A DNA stretch of 19,433 nt. Origin: Candidatus Omnitrophota bacterium. Its GTDB lineage: Bacteria; Omnitrophota; Gorgyraeia; 1-14-0-20-64-10. A program made the position numbers and the translations under genes. Below the pieces are notes generated by a model, which worked only from the letters and a program-made list of their open reading frames with translations, did no database searches and had not been told where the DNA came from. The stretch lies in assembly GCA_023248095.1 (NCBI GenBank), contig JAHFFF010000006.1, positions 1-19,433 of the forward strand. The letters are read 5' to 3'. Positions 1 through 7,661 of the stretch are shown here, piece after piece (positions within the stretch are counted from its first letter, which is position 1; every line of letters begins with the position of its first letter).

Positions 1-575
1 AGCTTTTCCTCAAGGGCACGAAATGCCTGACGCAGAAGTTTCCCTTTCAGCTCCGAGGTTATGGCCCGGGTCAGCATGGGCAGGCGCGCGTGAAATTGTC
101 CGATTATGGGCTGCAGCTGCGGGAAAAACAGAAGGTCAAAAGGATGTACGGTCTTCTGGAGAAGCAGTTCCGAAAGACGTTCGATCAAGCCTCTCGCGCC
201 AAGGGGGTGACGGGGGAAAAGCTCCTGGAGCTGTTGGAGCGGCGTTTGGATAATGTGGTTTTCCGGCTGGGTTTTGCAACCTCTCGCAGCCAGGCTCGGC
301 AGATGGTTCGGCACCGGCATATTCAGGTAGGTGATCAGCGCGTTACCGTCCCTTCCTTTACGGTCAAGCCGGGCGTGACCGTTCGGTGTGTGGGCTCGGA
401 GAAATTCTTAGGTCTGCTGAAGGAGATCCGTGAGGTGACTAAGGAACGCCCGCTGTCGGGCTGGCTGGATCGCCATCCGGAGGAGCCCTTTGGGACCGTG
501 GTGGGAACCCCGAAGCGGGAGGATGTTCAATTCCCGATTCAAGAGTCTTTGATCGTCGAGTTGTACTCGAAGTAA
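1..575 (+). CDS. rpsD: 30S ribosomal protein S4 (5' end missing)
   Basis: S4 is a primary 16S rRNA-binding protein of the small ribosomal subunit. The reading frame is open from base 3, and the first visible residues are LFLKGTKCLTQKF, so roughly the first 15-20 codons lie outside the window. The hallmark stretch GYGPGQHGQ, the SDYGLQLREKQK motif, the S4 RNA-binding domain (LERRLDNVVFRLGFATSRSQARQMVRH) and the C-terminal LIVELYSK all match the family. The methionine-like start at base 90 is an internal GTG (valine) and is not the true start. The zinc-type S4 proteins I recall have a CxxxxC pair at this place, but here the second position is phenylalanine, so the metal site looks incomplete. 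rpoA follows after 17 bases, as in the usual bacterial alpha operon. Confidence 0.97.
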   Translation, partial: LFLKGTKCLTQKFPFQLRGYGPGQHGQARVKLSDYGLQLREKQKVKRMYGLLEKQFRKTFDQASRAKGVTGEKLLELLERRLDNVVFRLGFATSRSQARQMVRHRHIQVGDQRVTVPSFTVKPGVTVRCVGSEKFLGLLKEIREVTKERPLSGWLDRHPEEPFGTVVGTPKREDVQFPIQESLIVELYSK

Positions 576-592
576 CGAGGAGGAGACAGGAC

Positions 593-1585
593 ATGGGCAT
601 TGCTTGGAAAGATTTTGAAATGCCGTCGCGCGTGGAGGTGGAGGAGGGTTCTTATACTCCGACGTACGGCAAGTTCATCGCGGAACCTTTTGAGCGGGGA
701 TACGGGACGACGATTGGAAACGCGCTGCGGCGCGTGCTTTTATCCTCCCTGGAAGGGGCAGCGATCACGTCGATTAAATTGGACGGGGTTCTTCATGAGT
801 TCTCGAGCGTCCCCGGTGTGGTGGAGGATGTGGCGGAGATCGTCATGAACGTGAAGCAGGTGGTTCTGAGGTCTCATGCCCGCTCTCCCAAGACGTTGGT
901 CATCAGCCAGGAGAAGAAGGGGGTGGTGACGGCGGCTCAGATCTCCGCCGATGAGACCGTGGAGATCTTGAACCCCGATCTTCACATCGCGACGTTGACC
1001 AAGCCGAGCAAGTTTCATGTCGAGCTGGAGATGGGGATCGGCCGGGGCTACGTCCCCGCCGAGCGTAATCGAAAGGAGTCGCAGCCGATCGGGGTCATAC
1101 CGGTGGACTCCTTCTTCTCTCCCGTCCAGAGGGTCAATTTCACCGTCGAGAATACCCGCGTGGGGCAGATGACCGATTACGATCGGCTCATCCTGGAGAT
1201 TTGGACCAACGGGGCGATGAATCCCAAGGAGGCGCTCCTGACCGCGGCCCACATCTTCCAAAAGCACCTGGAGATCTTTACCGCTTTTGGAGAATTACCG
1301 GCGGAGGAGGGAGCAGAGGAAGAGCAATCGCTTTCCTCCGAGGCCTTGGAAAAGCTGCGGATGCCGGTCAGCGAGCTGGAGTTGTCGGTTCGGTCGGCCA
1401 ACTGCCTCCGGGAGGCTAAGATCAAGACCATCGCGGAGCTTGTCCAGAAGGACGAGGGGGAGATGCTGAAGTACCGGAATTTCGGGAAGAAATCCCTCGC
1501 AGAGATCAACGAGATACTCCAGGGGATGGGCCTGTCGTTCGGCATGAAGCTGGACCGGCGACTCCTGGATCAGATTTCAGTTTAA
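593..1585 (+). CDS. rpoA: DNA-directed RNA polymerase subunit alpha
   Basis: The alpha subunit dimerises to nucleate RNA polymerase assembly, and its C-terminal domain touches promoter UP elements and activators. The 330-residue length is normal. The N-terminal domain (about residues 1-235) has the family stretches GYGTTIGNALRRVLLSSLEG and GRGYVPAERN. An acidic linker (about 235-255) leads to the C-terminal domain (about 258-330), with the helix-hairpin-helix pattern SVRSANCLREAKIKTIAEL and YRNFGKKSLAEI. The ATG is preceded by a strong Shine-Dalgarno AGGAGG around 578-585. The gene lies between rpsD and rplQ, the standard alpha-operon order, and all expected regions are present. Confidence 0.98.
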   Translation: MGIAWKDFEMPSRVEVEEGSYTPTYGKFIAEPFERGYGTTIGNALRRVLLSSLEGAAITSIKLDGVLHEFSSVPGVVEDVAEIVMNVKQVVLRSHARSPKTLVISQEKKGVVTAAQISADETVEILNPDLHIATLTKPSKFHVELEMGIGRGYVPAERNRKESQPIGVIPVDSFFSPVQRVNFTVENTRVGQMTDYDRLILEIWTNGAMNPKEALLTAAHIFQKHLEIFTAFGELPAEEGAEEEQSLSSEALEKLRMPVSELELSVRSANCLREAKIKTIAELVQKDEGEMLKYRNFGKKSLAEINEILQGMGLSFGMKLDRRLLDQISV

Positions 1586-1600
1586 AGGGGCTACCACCCT

Positions 1601-2197
1601 ATGGCGCATGCAGTTCATAGCAGGGATCTGGGGCGAAATCGAAGCTGGCGCAAAGCGACGGTGCAAAGCCTTTCCCAGGCCCTTCTGAAGTACGAGAGGA
1701 TTAATACAACCCGGGCCAAGGCGCGGGAGGCGCAGCGTTCGGTGGAGCGATTGATCACCTTGGGCAAGGAAGGGACTCTGTCGGCCCGGCGCCATGCCGC
1801 GGGTTTGCTGAACGATCCTCAACTGGTGCGCCGTCTCTTCTTGGAGATTGCCCCTCGTTTCCAAAACCGCGCCGGAGGGTACACGCGAGTCTTGCACAAC
1901 GGCTATCGGGCGGGGGATAGCGCTGAGATGGCGGTGATCGAGTTGGTCGAGTTGGCGCCGGAGCAGAAGGCTGAGCCCAAAGGGAAAGAGAAGAAGGAAA
2001 AGAAACTCAAGCCTGCGGGGAAGGAAAAGGAAGAGAAACCGGCGGAGAAGCCGCCAAAGAAGGAACCGGCGGCCGAGACGAAACCCGAGACTGAACCTGC
2101 AACACCGCCCAAGGCCAAGACATCTGAGCCTCAAGAAAGGCCAAAGGGTTTTGTAGACGGCCTTAGAAAATTCTTTAAGCGCCGGGACAACCCCTAG
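1601..2197 (+). CDS. rplQ: 50S ribosomal protein L17 with a long charged C-terminal tail
   Basis: L17 binds 23S rRNA near the peptide exit side of the large subunit. Residues 1-118 form the L17 core (RSWRKATVQSLSQALLKYE, INTTRAKA, AGGYTRVLHNGYRAGD). Core-only family members are about 115-130 residues, but this protein is 198. The extra part (about 119-181) is low complexity and rich in Lys, Glu and Pro. It ends in a short basic amphipathic piece, GFVDGLRKFFKRRDNP. The coding sequence runs without a break into the tail, so it is not an obvious frameshift. The ATG lies 15 bases after rpoA with only a weak AAAGGGG site. The core and the tail composition recall Omnitrophota L17 proteins, from memory. 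Confidence 0.96.
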   Translation: MAHAVHSRDLGRNRSWRKATVQSLSQALLKYERINTTRAKAREAQRSVERLITLGKEGTLSARRHAAGLLNDPQLVRRLFLEIAPRFQNRAGGYTRVLHNGYRAGDSAEMAVIELVELAPEQKAEPKGKEKKEKKLKPAGKEKEEKPAEKPPKKEPAAETKPETEPATPPKAKTSEPQERPKGFVDGLRKFFKRRDNP

Positions 2198-2208
2198 CAG
2201 TTCCCAAC

Positions 2209-3366
2209 ATGCTCACCCAGCGTATTCAAGCGGTGCAGAGTTCCCCCACGCTGCGTTTCACCGCTCTGGCCAAACAGCTTCAGGCTCAGGGGAAGAAGGT
2301 CATCAATCTGGCGGCCGGTGAGCCGGATTTCGATACCCCCGAGCCGATCAAGGCGGCTGCCATTCGTGCCATCCAGGAAGGGTTCACCAAGTACACCCCC
2401 ACCACCGGTATCCCGGAATTGAAGGCGGCCATCGTTTCCGCGCTGGCCCGAGACCGAGGGCTCACCTACCGGCCGGAACAGATTGCGGTGACCTGCGGCG
2501 CCAAGCAGGCCCTGTTCAATCTCCTTCAGGTCTTGGTCCAGGCGGGAGACGAGGTTCTGATCCCCTCCCCTTACTGGGTCAGTTACCCGGAGATGGTTCG
2601 ATTGGCTGCAGCGACCCCGGTGGAGATTCGGATGGATCCCAAGAACGGATTCCGCCTGGATCCAAAGGCCGTGGAGCGGGGCTGCAATTCCAAAACCCGA
2701 TGCCTGATCTTGAACAGCCCTTCCAATCCGACCGGCGCGGTCCTCGACGAAAATCGCTTGAAGGCCATCGCCCAGATCGCGAAGGCCCATTCCCTGTGGA
2801 TCATCAGCGACGAGATCTACGCCCAACTGGCCTACGGAACGAAGGCCCCTTCCATTGCGGCCGTTGCTCCGGATGTGGCATCGCGAACGCTGGTGGTGGA
2901 TGGCGTCTCCAAGGCCTATGCGATGACCGGTTGGCGGATCGGGTATCTGGCGGGTCCCACGGAGGTGGTGGAGGCGGCCGGTAGGCTTCAGGATCATTCC
3001 ACCTCGAACCCCACCTCGATCAGCCAGCGTGCGGCACTGGCCGCCTTGACGGGAGATCCCGCGTCTATCCGGCAGATGGTTCAGGAGTTCGGTCAACGCA
3101 GGGATCTTTTGGTGCGGCGCTTAGCCGCAGTCCCAAAGATCTCTTTTGTGGAGCCGGAAGGGGCCTTCTACTGCTTCGTGGACATCTCCGCGACCGGTCT
3201 TCGATCGGCGGCCTTCTCGGAGCGGCTCCTGCAGGAGGCGCTGGTAGCCAGCATCCCCGGCGAGGGGTTCGGCTGGGACAGCCATGTCCGTCTGAGTTTT
3301 GCCATCGGCCGGCAGGCCTTGGAGGAAGGGTTAACGCGGTTCGAAACCTTCATACGGAGTCTTTGA
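2209..3366 (+). CDS. aspB: Class I PLP aminotransferase, aspartate aminotransferase type (Ib)
   Basis: Probably transfers the amino group between aspartate and 2-oxoglutarate in the cytoplasm, using pyridoxal phosphate. At 385 residues it has the length of subgroup Ib enzymes. Visible motifs are the substrate loop AAGEPDFDTPE (35-45), NSPSNPTG (169-176), DEIY (201-204) and the PLP lysine K235 in VSKAYAMTGWRIGY. The ATG at 2209 fits the family N-terminus (MLTQRIQAVQSSPTLRFTALAK), but the ribosome binding site is poor, so translation may depend on coupling to rplQ 11 bases upstream. Some subgroup Ib members also use prephenate or act broadly on related acids, so exact substrates are not settled by sequence. 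The isocitrate dehydrogenase-family gene follows after 7 bases; its product would feed the same 2-oxoglutarate/glutamate pool. Confidence 0.9.
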   Translation: MLTQRIQAVQSSPTLRFTALAKQLQAQGKKVINLAAGEPDFDTPEPIKAAAIRAIQEGFTKYTPTTGIPELKAAIVSALARDRGLTYRPEQIAVTCGAKQALFNLLQVLVQAGDEVLIPSPYWVSYPEMVRLAAATPVEIRMDPKNGFRLDPKAVERGCNSKTRCLILNSPSNPTGAVLDENRLKAIAQIAKAHSLWIISDEIYAQLAYGTKAPSIAAVAPDVASRTLVVDGVSKAYAMTGWRIGYLAGPTEVVEAAGRLQDHSTSNPTSISQRAALAALTGDPASIRQMVQEFGQRRDLLVRRLAAVPKISFVEPEGAFYCFVDISATGLRSAAFSERLLQEALVASIPGEGFGWDSHVRLSFAIGRQALEEGLTRFETFIRSL

Positions 3367-3373
3367 GGAAAAG

Positions 3374-4474
3374 ATGAAGCACCGAGTGACGTTGATTCCT
3401 GGCGATGGGATTGGGCCGGAGGTGGCCGGCGCGGCGCAGGCCTGCATCGATGCGACGGGGGTTTCCATCGAGTGGTCGGTTCATGCGGCCGGGGAAGGGG
3501 CCATCCCGAAATTCGGCTCCCCTCTGCCGGAGGTGGTCCTGGATTCGATTCGGCGGGACCGAGTGGCCTTGAAGGGGCCCATCACCACGCCGATCGGCAA
3601 GGGAATCCGCTCAGTCAATGTGGCGTTGCGCCATGCGTTGGACCTGTATGCCTGCGTCCGGCCGGCGAAGCTGTATCCTGGTGTGCCCGCTCACTACAAG
3701 AAGGTGGATTTGGTGATCATCCGGGAGAACTCGGAGGATCTCTACGCGGGGATCGAATACGACGATGGAACGCCGGAGGTCAAGGAGCTCATCCAATGGG
3801 TCAGGGCCCATGGCGGCAAGGCAATCCGGCCTGACGCGGCCATCTCTTTGAAGCCGATCTCGGCGACCGCATCGGAGCGGATTGTCCGCTTTGCGTTTGA
3901 ATATGCGCTTACGCATGGCCGCAGGAAGGTGACCGCGGTTCACAAGGCCAACATCATGAAGTTTTCCGACGGCCTTTTCCTGGAGGTGGCCCAGCGTGTG
4001 GCTGCGGAATATGAGGGAAGGGTACTGTTCGAGGACCGACTGGTGGATAACCTCTGCATGCAGCTGGTGCAAAGGCCGGAGACGTTCGATCTGCTGGTGT
4101 TGCCCAACCTGTACGGGGACATCATCTCCGATCTTTGCGCGGGGCTCATCGGGGGTCTTGGGGTAGCGCCCGGGGCGAACATCGGGGAGCAGGCGGCTGT
4201 CTTTGAGCCGGTTCATGGTTCTGCGCCCAAGTATCAGGGCCAGAACAAGGTCAACCCGGTGGCGACTATCCTCTCGGGTGTTCTGATGCTGCGTCACTTG
4301 AAGGAGGATGCGGCTGCCGATCGGCTGGAGCGGGCGGTAGCGGAGGTTTTGCAGGAGGGTCGCTTCGTAACGTACGACCTCAAGACCGATCGTAAGGATA
4401 CCTCCAGCGTGGGTACGCAAGAGATGGCGCAGGCCATCATCAATAAACTTAAGAAGATCCCTGTTCCTGCATAG
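3374..4474 (+). CDS. Isocitrate dehydrogenase, short isocitrate/isopropylmalate dehydrogenase-family form
   Basis: Predicted to oxidise and decarboxylate isocitrate to 2-oxoglutarate. It has 366 residues, like the short NAD-type enzymes and shorter than E. coli Icd. Residues matching the known isocitrate-binding set are present: S80, N82, R86, R96, R117, Y124, K191, and the metal ligands D225, D249 and D253. SVNVALR with S and N favours isocitrate over isopropylmalate. The coenzyme loop HGSAPKY (281-287) has Lys and Tyr where NAD enzymes usually have Asp and Ile, which points to NADP. Of the other two E. coli NADP contacts, the Tyr is kept (Y334) but the Arg is replaced (T338). The ATG follows GAGGA with good spacing. 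Isopropylmalate or homoisocitrate dehydrogenase activity is less likely. lipA starts 3 bases after the stop. Confidence 0.85.
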   Translation: MKHRVTLIPGDGIGPEVAGAAQACIDATGVSIEWSVHAAGEGAIPKFGSPLPEVVLDSIRRDRVALKGPITTPIGKGIRSVNVALRHALDLYACVRPAKLYPGVPAHYKKVDLVIIRENSEDLYAGIEYDDGTPEVKELIQWVRAHGGKAIRPDAAISLKPISATASERIVRFAFEYALTHGRRKVTAVHKANIMKFSDGLFLEVAQRVAAEYEGRVLFEDRLVDNLCMQLVQRPETFDLLVLPNLYGDIISDLCAGLIGGLGVAPGANIGEQAAVFEPVHGSAPKYQGQNKVNPVATILSGVLMLRHLKEDAAADRLERAVAEVLQEGRFVTYDLKTDRKDTSSVGTQEMAQAIINKLKKIPVPA

Positions 4475-4477
4475 ACC

Positions 4478-5332
4478 GTGTTTCCTGTCTGGTTGAGGCG
4501 GTCGCTGACGGTTCACGGCCAGTGGGATCAGGCGAAGAGCCTGGTCGATGAGCTGCGGCTTCACACCGTTTGCCAGGAGGCCAAGTGCCCGAACCTCGGG
4601 GAATGCTGGAGTCACGGCAACGTCAGCTTCATGATCTTGGGAGATCATTGCACCCGCCGGTGCTCCTTCTGTGCGGTTCACACGGGGCGGCCGGGAGCCG
4701 TGGACCAGGAGGAGCCGGAGCGCCTGGCCGAGGCGGTCATGCGTTTGAGGCTCAGGTATGTGGTGGTCACCTCCGTCGCCCGGGATGATCTGCAGGATGA
4801 GGGGGCGGGCCATTTCGCGCAATGCATCCGTGCGATCAAGGGCCGGCTGCCTGAAGTCCAGGTGGAGGTGTTGACCCCCGACTTCCATGCCCGGCAGGAG
4901 CTGATTCAGGGTGTTGCTCAAGCAGGGCCGGAAGTTTACAATCACAACATCGAGACGGTGCCTCGCCTATCTCGAGAGATACGGCCGCAGGCAAGTTACG
5001 AACGCTCCCTTCAGGTCTTGCGTTTGGCGAAAGGCCTGGGCCGGACCGGGATGAAGACGAAGAGCGGTTTCATGGTTGGTTTGGGAGAGAGGGCGAAGGA
5101 GGTTCGCCAGGCCATGACCGACCTGCGTGAGGCAGGATGTGATATCCTGACGATCGGCCAGTACCTTCAGCCGACATCGGGGCATCGCAGGGTCAGCGAG
5201 TTTGTTCCGCCCGAACAGTTTGCCGTGTACCGTCGCTGGGGGCAGGAGCTGGGCTTTTCTTTTGTGGGCAGTGCCCCTTACGTGCGTTCTTCTTACAACG
5301 CCTTTGAGGCGCTACAGCAGAATGGAGGATAA
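4478..5332 (+). CDS. lipA: Lipoyl synthase (radical SAM)
   Basis: Inserts two sulfur atoms into octanoyl groups on carrier domains, making the lipoyl cofactor of 2-oxoacid dehydrogenases and the glycine cleavage system. Both iron-sulfur cluster motifs are complete: the auxiliary cluster CxxxxCxxxxxC (C32, C37, C43) and the radical SAM CxxxCxxC (C58, C62, C65). The C-terminal RSSY (270-273) supplies the conserved serine that binds the auxiliary cluster. The length of 284 residues is at the short end of normal. The start is GTG, three bases after the previous stop. The end overlaps the next gene by 11 bases. No lipB or 2-oxoacid dehydrogenase gene is in the window, so the octanoyl donor and acceptor genes lie elsewhere. 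Confidence 0.96.
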   Translation: MFPVWLRRSLTVHGQWDQAKSLVDELRLHTVCQEAKCPNLGECWSHGNVSFMILGDHCTRRCSFCAVHTGRPGAVDQEEPERLAEAVMRLRLRYVVVTSVARDDLQDEGAGHFAQCIRAIKGRLPEVQVEVLTPDFHARQELIQGVAQAGPEVYNHNIETVPRLSREIRPQASYERSLQVLRLAKGLGRTGMKTKSGFMVGLGERAKEVRQAMTDLREAGCDILTIGQYLQPTSGHRRVSEFVPPEQFAVYRRWGQELGFSFVGSAPYVRSSYNAFEALQQNGG

Positions 5333-6530
5333 GAAGCAGCAGATGCAAGAAGCGAATCGGATGAAGCGCCTGCCTCAGTACCTGTTCACCATCATGGACA
5401 ATCTGAAGCAGCAGGCCCAGGCTCAAGGCAAGGAGTTGATCGACCTGGGAATGGGAAACCCGGATCTCCCCAGCCCCCCTCACGTGGTGGAGGAGCTGAT
5501 CCGGGCGGCCAGGGATTCGGAGAACCATCGCTACTCCCGCCCTTACGGGGATGTCGAGAAGAGATTCCGCAAGGCGATCGCCCAGTGGTACGACCAGCGG
5601 TTCGGCGTGCATCTCGATCCGGAAACCGAGGTGTTGCCTCTGATCGGTTCGAAGGAAGGGATCGCGCATCTCTCCTTGGCCTTCCTGAACAACGACGACA
5701 TCGGGATGGTGACCAGCCCCACCTATCCGGTTCATGCCAACGGGGTCATCATGGCGGGAGGGATTCTCTACAACATCCCGATTGGGCCGGAGAACAACTT
5801 CCGCCCGAATCTGAAGGCCCTCAGCAAGGAAGTGGTCCGGATGACGAAGATCCTGATCGTCAGTTATCCGCACAACCCCACGACGGCCTGCGTGGATCTG
5901 GATTTTTACAAGGAGCTGGTCGCCTGGGGCAAGGGCAAGGAGATCATCCTCTGCTCGGATCTGGCCTATTCCGACATCGTCTACGACGGATACAAGGCCC
6001 CCAGCCTTTTCCAGGCCAAGGGTGCCCGGGATGCCTACTGCGTTGAGTTCCACACCTGCTCCAAGAGCTACAACATGGCCGGCTGGAGAATCGGCTGGGC
6101 GGTGGGGCATCCGGAGATCCTGCGCTCCTTGGCGAAGACCAAGTCCTACATCGATTTTGGGATCTTCCGAGTGGTTCAAGAGGCAGCCATCCAGGCCCTG
6201 ATCGGACCGCAGGAGTTTGTCCACCAACTGGTGGAGACGTACAAGAAACGGCGGGATCTCTTTGTCAGCGGCATGCAGGCGATCGGCTGGAACGTTCCTT
6301 GCCCTAAGGCCACCTTCTACATCTGGGCCCACATCCCCCCCAAGTTCAGGGCGCTGACCTCGCTGGAGTTTTCCAAGCTGCTCGTGAGCGAGGCCGGCGT
6401 GGTGACGGCGCCGGGAACCGGTTTTGGGGAATACGGAGAGGGATTCATCCGGTTTGCCTTGGTGGAGCCGGAGGATCGGCTCAAGATTGCCTTGGAGCGG
6501 ATCAAGAAGGTCCTCGCCATCTCCGGGTGA
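5322..6530 (+). CDS. AlaC-like class I aminotransferase (alanine / LL-diaminopimelate aminotransferase family)
   Basis: PLP-dependent aminotransferase, closest in remembered sequence to E. coli AlaC, which makes alanine from pyruvate and glutamate. Related proteins are often labelled LL-diaminopimelate aminotransferase. Motifs, numbered from 5322: DLGMGNPD (41-48), GSKEG (109-113), PHNPTT (183-188), DLAYSDIVYDG (213-223), and the PLP lysine K248 in SKSYNMAGWRIGWAVG. The frame is open upstream to 5202, but that would overlap lipA by 131 bases and add residues the family lacks. ATG 5322 (402 residues, weak GAGG upstream) fits best; 5343 and 5361 are alternatives. It shares a four-base GTGA overlap with the next gene. 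The role could be alanine supply or a cell-wall precursor step, and the sequence alone does not decide. Confidence 0.85.
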   Translation: MEDKKQQMQEANRMKRLPQYLFTIMDNLKQQAQAQGKELIDLGMGNPDLPSPPHVVEELIRAARDSENHRYSRPYGDVEKRFRKAIAQWYDQRFGVHLDPETEVLPLIGSKEGIAHLSLAFLNNDDIGMVTSPTYPVHANGVIMAGGILYNIPIGPENNFRPNLKALSKEVVRMTKILIVSYPHNPTTACVDLDFYKELVAWGKGKEIILCSDLAYSDIVYDGYKAPSLFQAKGARDAYCVEFHTCSKSYNMAGWRIGWAVGHPEILRSLAKTKSYIDFGIFRVVQEAAIQALIGPQEFVHQLVETYKKRRDLFVSGMQAIGWNVPCPKATFYIWAHIPPKFRALTSLEFSKLLVSEAGVVTAPGTGFGEYGEGFIRFALVEPEDRLKIALERIKKVLAISG

Positions 6531-7654
6531 TACCTCACCCGATGCGACAACGAATCCTCCTGATGTACATCACGGCCCGTTCAGGCCATTACCAGGCTGC
6601 TCGGGCTGTAGAGCAGGTGATTAATCGCCTCAATCCTCGCGCGCAGATCCTCACCATCGATGCCTTCCAGTACCTGAACCCTATCCTGGCACGAATGGTC
6701 GACCGGATGTACCTTTCGGTCATCCAGAAGGCGCCGGAGCTGTGGGATTATCTCTATGACAACCCCAAGGTGGTGGAGCGCTCCGAGCGGTTCCGAAAGC
6801 TGCTCCACCGTTATGACTCTCCGCGCCTGAAGGGGCTGTTGGAGGAGTTCAGGCCGGAGGCCATCGCCTGCACGCAGGCCTTTCCCTGCGGACTGGTTGC
6901 GGACTACAAGCGTGAGAATGGAACGCGCACCCCGCTGTACGGCATCCTGACCGACTTCACCCCGCATGCCTACTGGGTTCACGAGCGGGTCGATGGCTAC
7001 GTGGTCCCCGCAGAGGAGACCGGGCGCTGGCTGATCGATCGAAGGATCGATCCCAAGAGGGTCTACGCTGTGGGCATTCCCATCGATTCCTCCTTTGCAG
7101 GATCCCCCGATCTCAACGTGGTCCGCAGGCGTCTCCAGATTGCTTCGGGTATTCCGGTGATCCTGCTGATGGGAGGGGGGCAGGGATTGGGGCCGATCCT
7201 AGAAGCGGTGAGTGCGTTGGATCAGGTCAACAGGAATTTCCAACTCCTGGTGGTGACGGGCAGCAATGAGACCCTCTACCACCGGCTGATCCGGCGTGCC
7301 CCGAGTTTCAAGCACCCGCTGCAGGTCTTTGGACACGTCGATTTCGTGGCGGATCTGATGAGTGTGGCCTCGCTCATTGTGACCAAGACGGGAGGATTGA
7401 CTACCTCGGAGGCGTTGGCGAAGGGGCTGCCCATCGTTGCGCTCAATCCCATCCCGGGCCAGGAGATCAAGAATGCCCACTTCTTGGTTCAGGAGAAGGC
7501 GGCTCGCTTGGTGAAGGAATCCGATCAGCTGCCTCATGTGGTTCAGCAATTGTTGGATGACCCCGAGGCGCTCAGGGTCATGGCAGCCCAGTCTCGACGC
7601 TTAGGAAAGCCGCAGGCGGCAGTCGACACGGCGAAGCTGGTTTTAGGAGTTTAG
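6527..7654 (+). CDS. UgtP/MGDG-synthase-like glycosyltransferase (GT28 type)
   Basis: Predicted GT-B fold enzyme that adds sugar from a nucleotide sugar to diacylglycerol or a similar membrane lipid. The N-terminal domain begins with ILLMYITARSGHYQAARAVE (10-29), the acceptor-side motif of MGDG synthases and UgtP. The C-terminal donor domain has LLMGGGQGLGPI (213-224), a TKTGGLTTSEAL segment (286-297) and NPIPGQE (307-313). The 375-residue length is typical. It starts at a GTG whose last two bases lie in the TGA of the preceding gene, which suggests coupling; ATG 6542 is an alternative. The acyltransferase and GT2 genes downstream support a role in envelope lipids. Donor and acceptor cannot be read from the sequence. 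Confidence 0.85.
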   Translation: MIPHPMRQRILLMYITARSGHYQAARAVEQVINRLNPRAQILTIDAFQYLNPILARMVDRMYLSVIQKAPELWDYLYDNPKVVERSERFRKLLHRYDSPRLKGLLEEFRPEAIACTQAFPCGLVADYKRENGTRTPLYGILTDFTPHAYWVHERVDGYVVPAEETGRWLIDRRIDPKRVYAVGIPIDSSFAGSPDLNVVRRRLQIASGIPVILLMGGGQGLGPILEAVSALDQVNRNFQLLVVTGSNETLYHRLIRRAPSFKHPLQVFGHVDFVADLMSVASLIVTKTGGLTTSEALAKGLPIVALNPIPGQEIKNAHFLVQEKAARLVKESDQLPHVVQQLLDDPEALRVMAAQSRRLGKPQAAVDTAKLVLGV

Positions 7655-7661
7655 CGGCGGA

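Noticed and set aside
3611..4945. 444-codon minus-strand open frame across icd and lipA
   Set aside because: It is antisense to two clearly recognisable genes and its translation shows no domain. Long shadow frames are expected in high-G+C coding DNA.
5202..5321. Longer start for the AlaC-like aminotransferase
   Set aside because: It would overlap lipA by 131 bases, and the extra 40 residues do not resemble the family N-terminus.
5193..6332. 379-codon minus-strand open frame across the AlaC-like gene
   Set aside because: It is a complement of conserved aminotransferase codons with no recognisable protein features.
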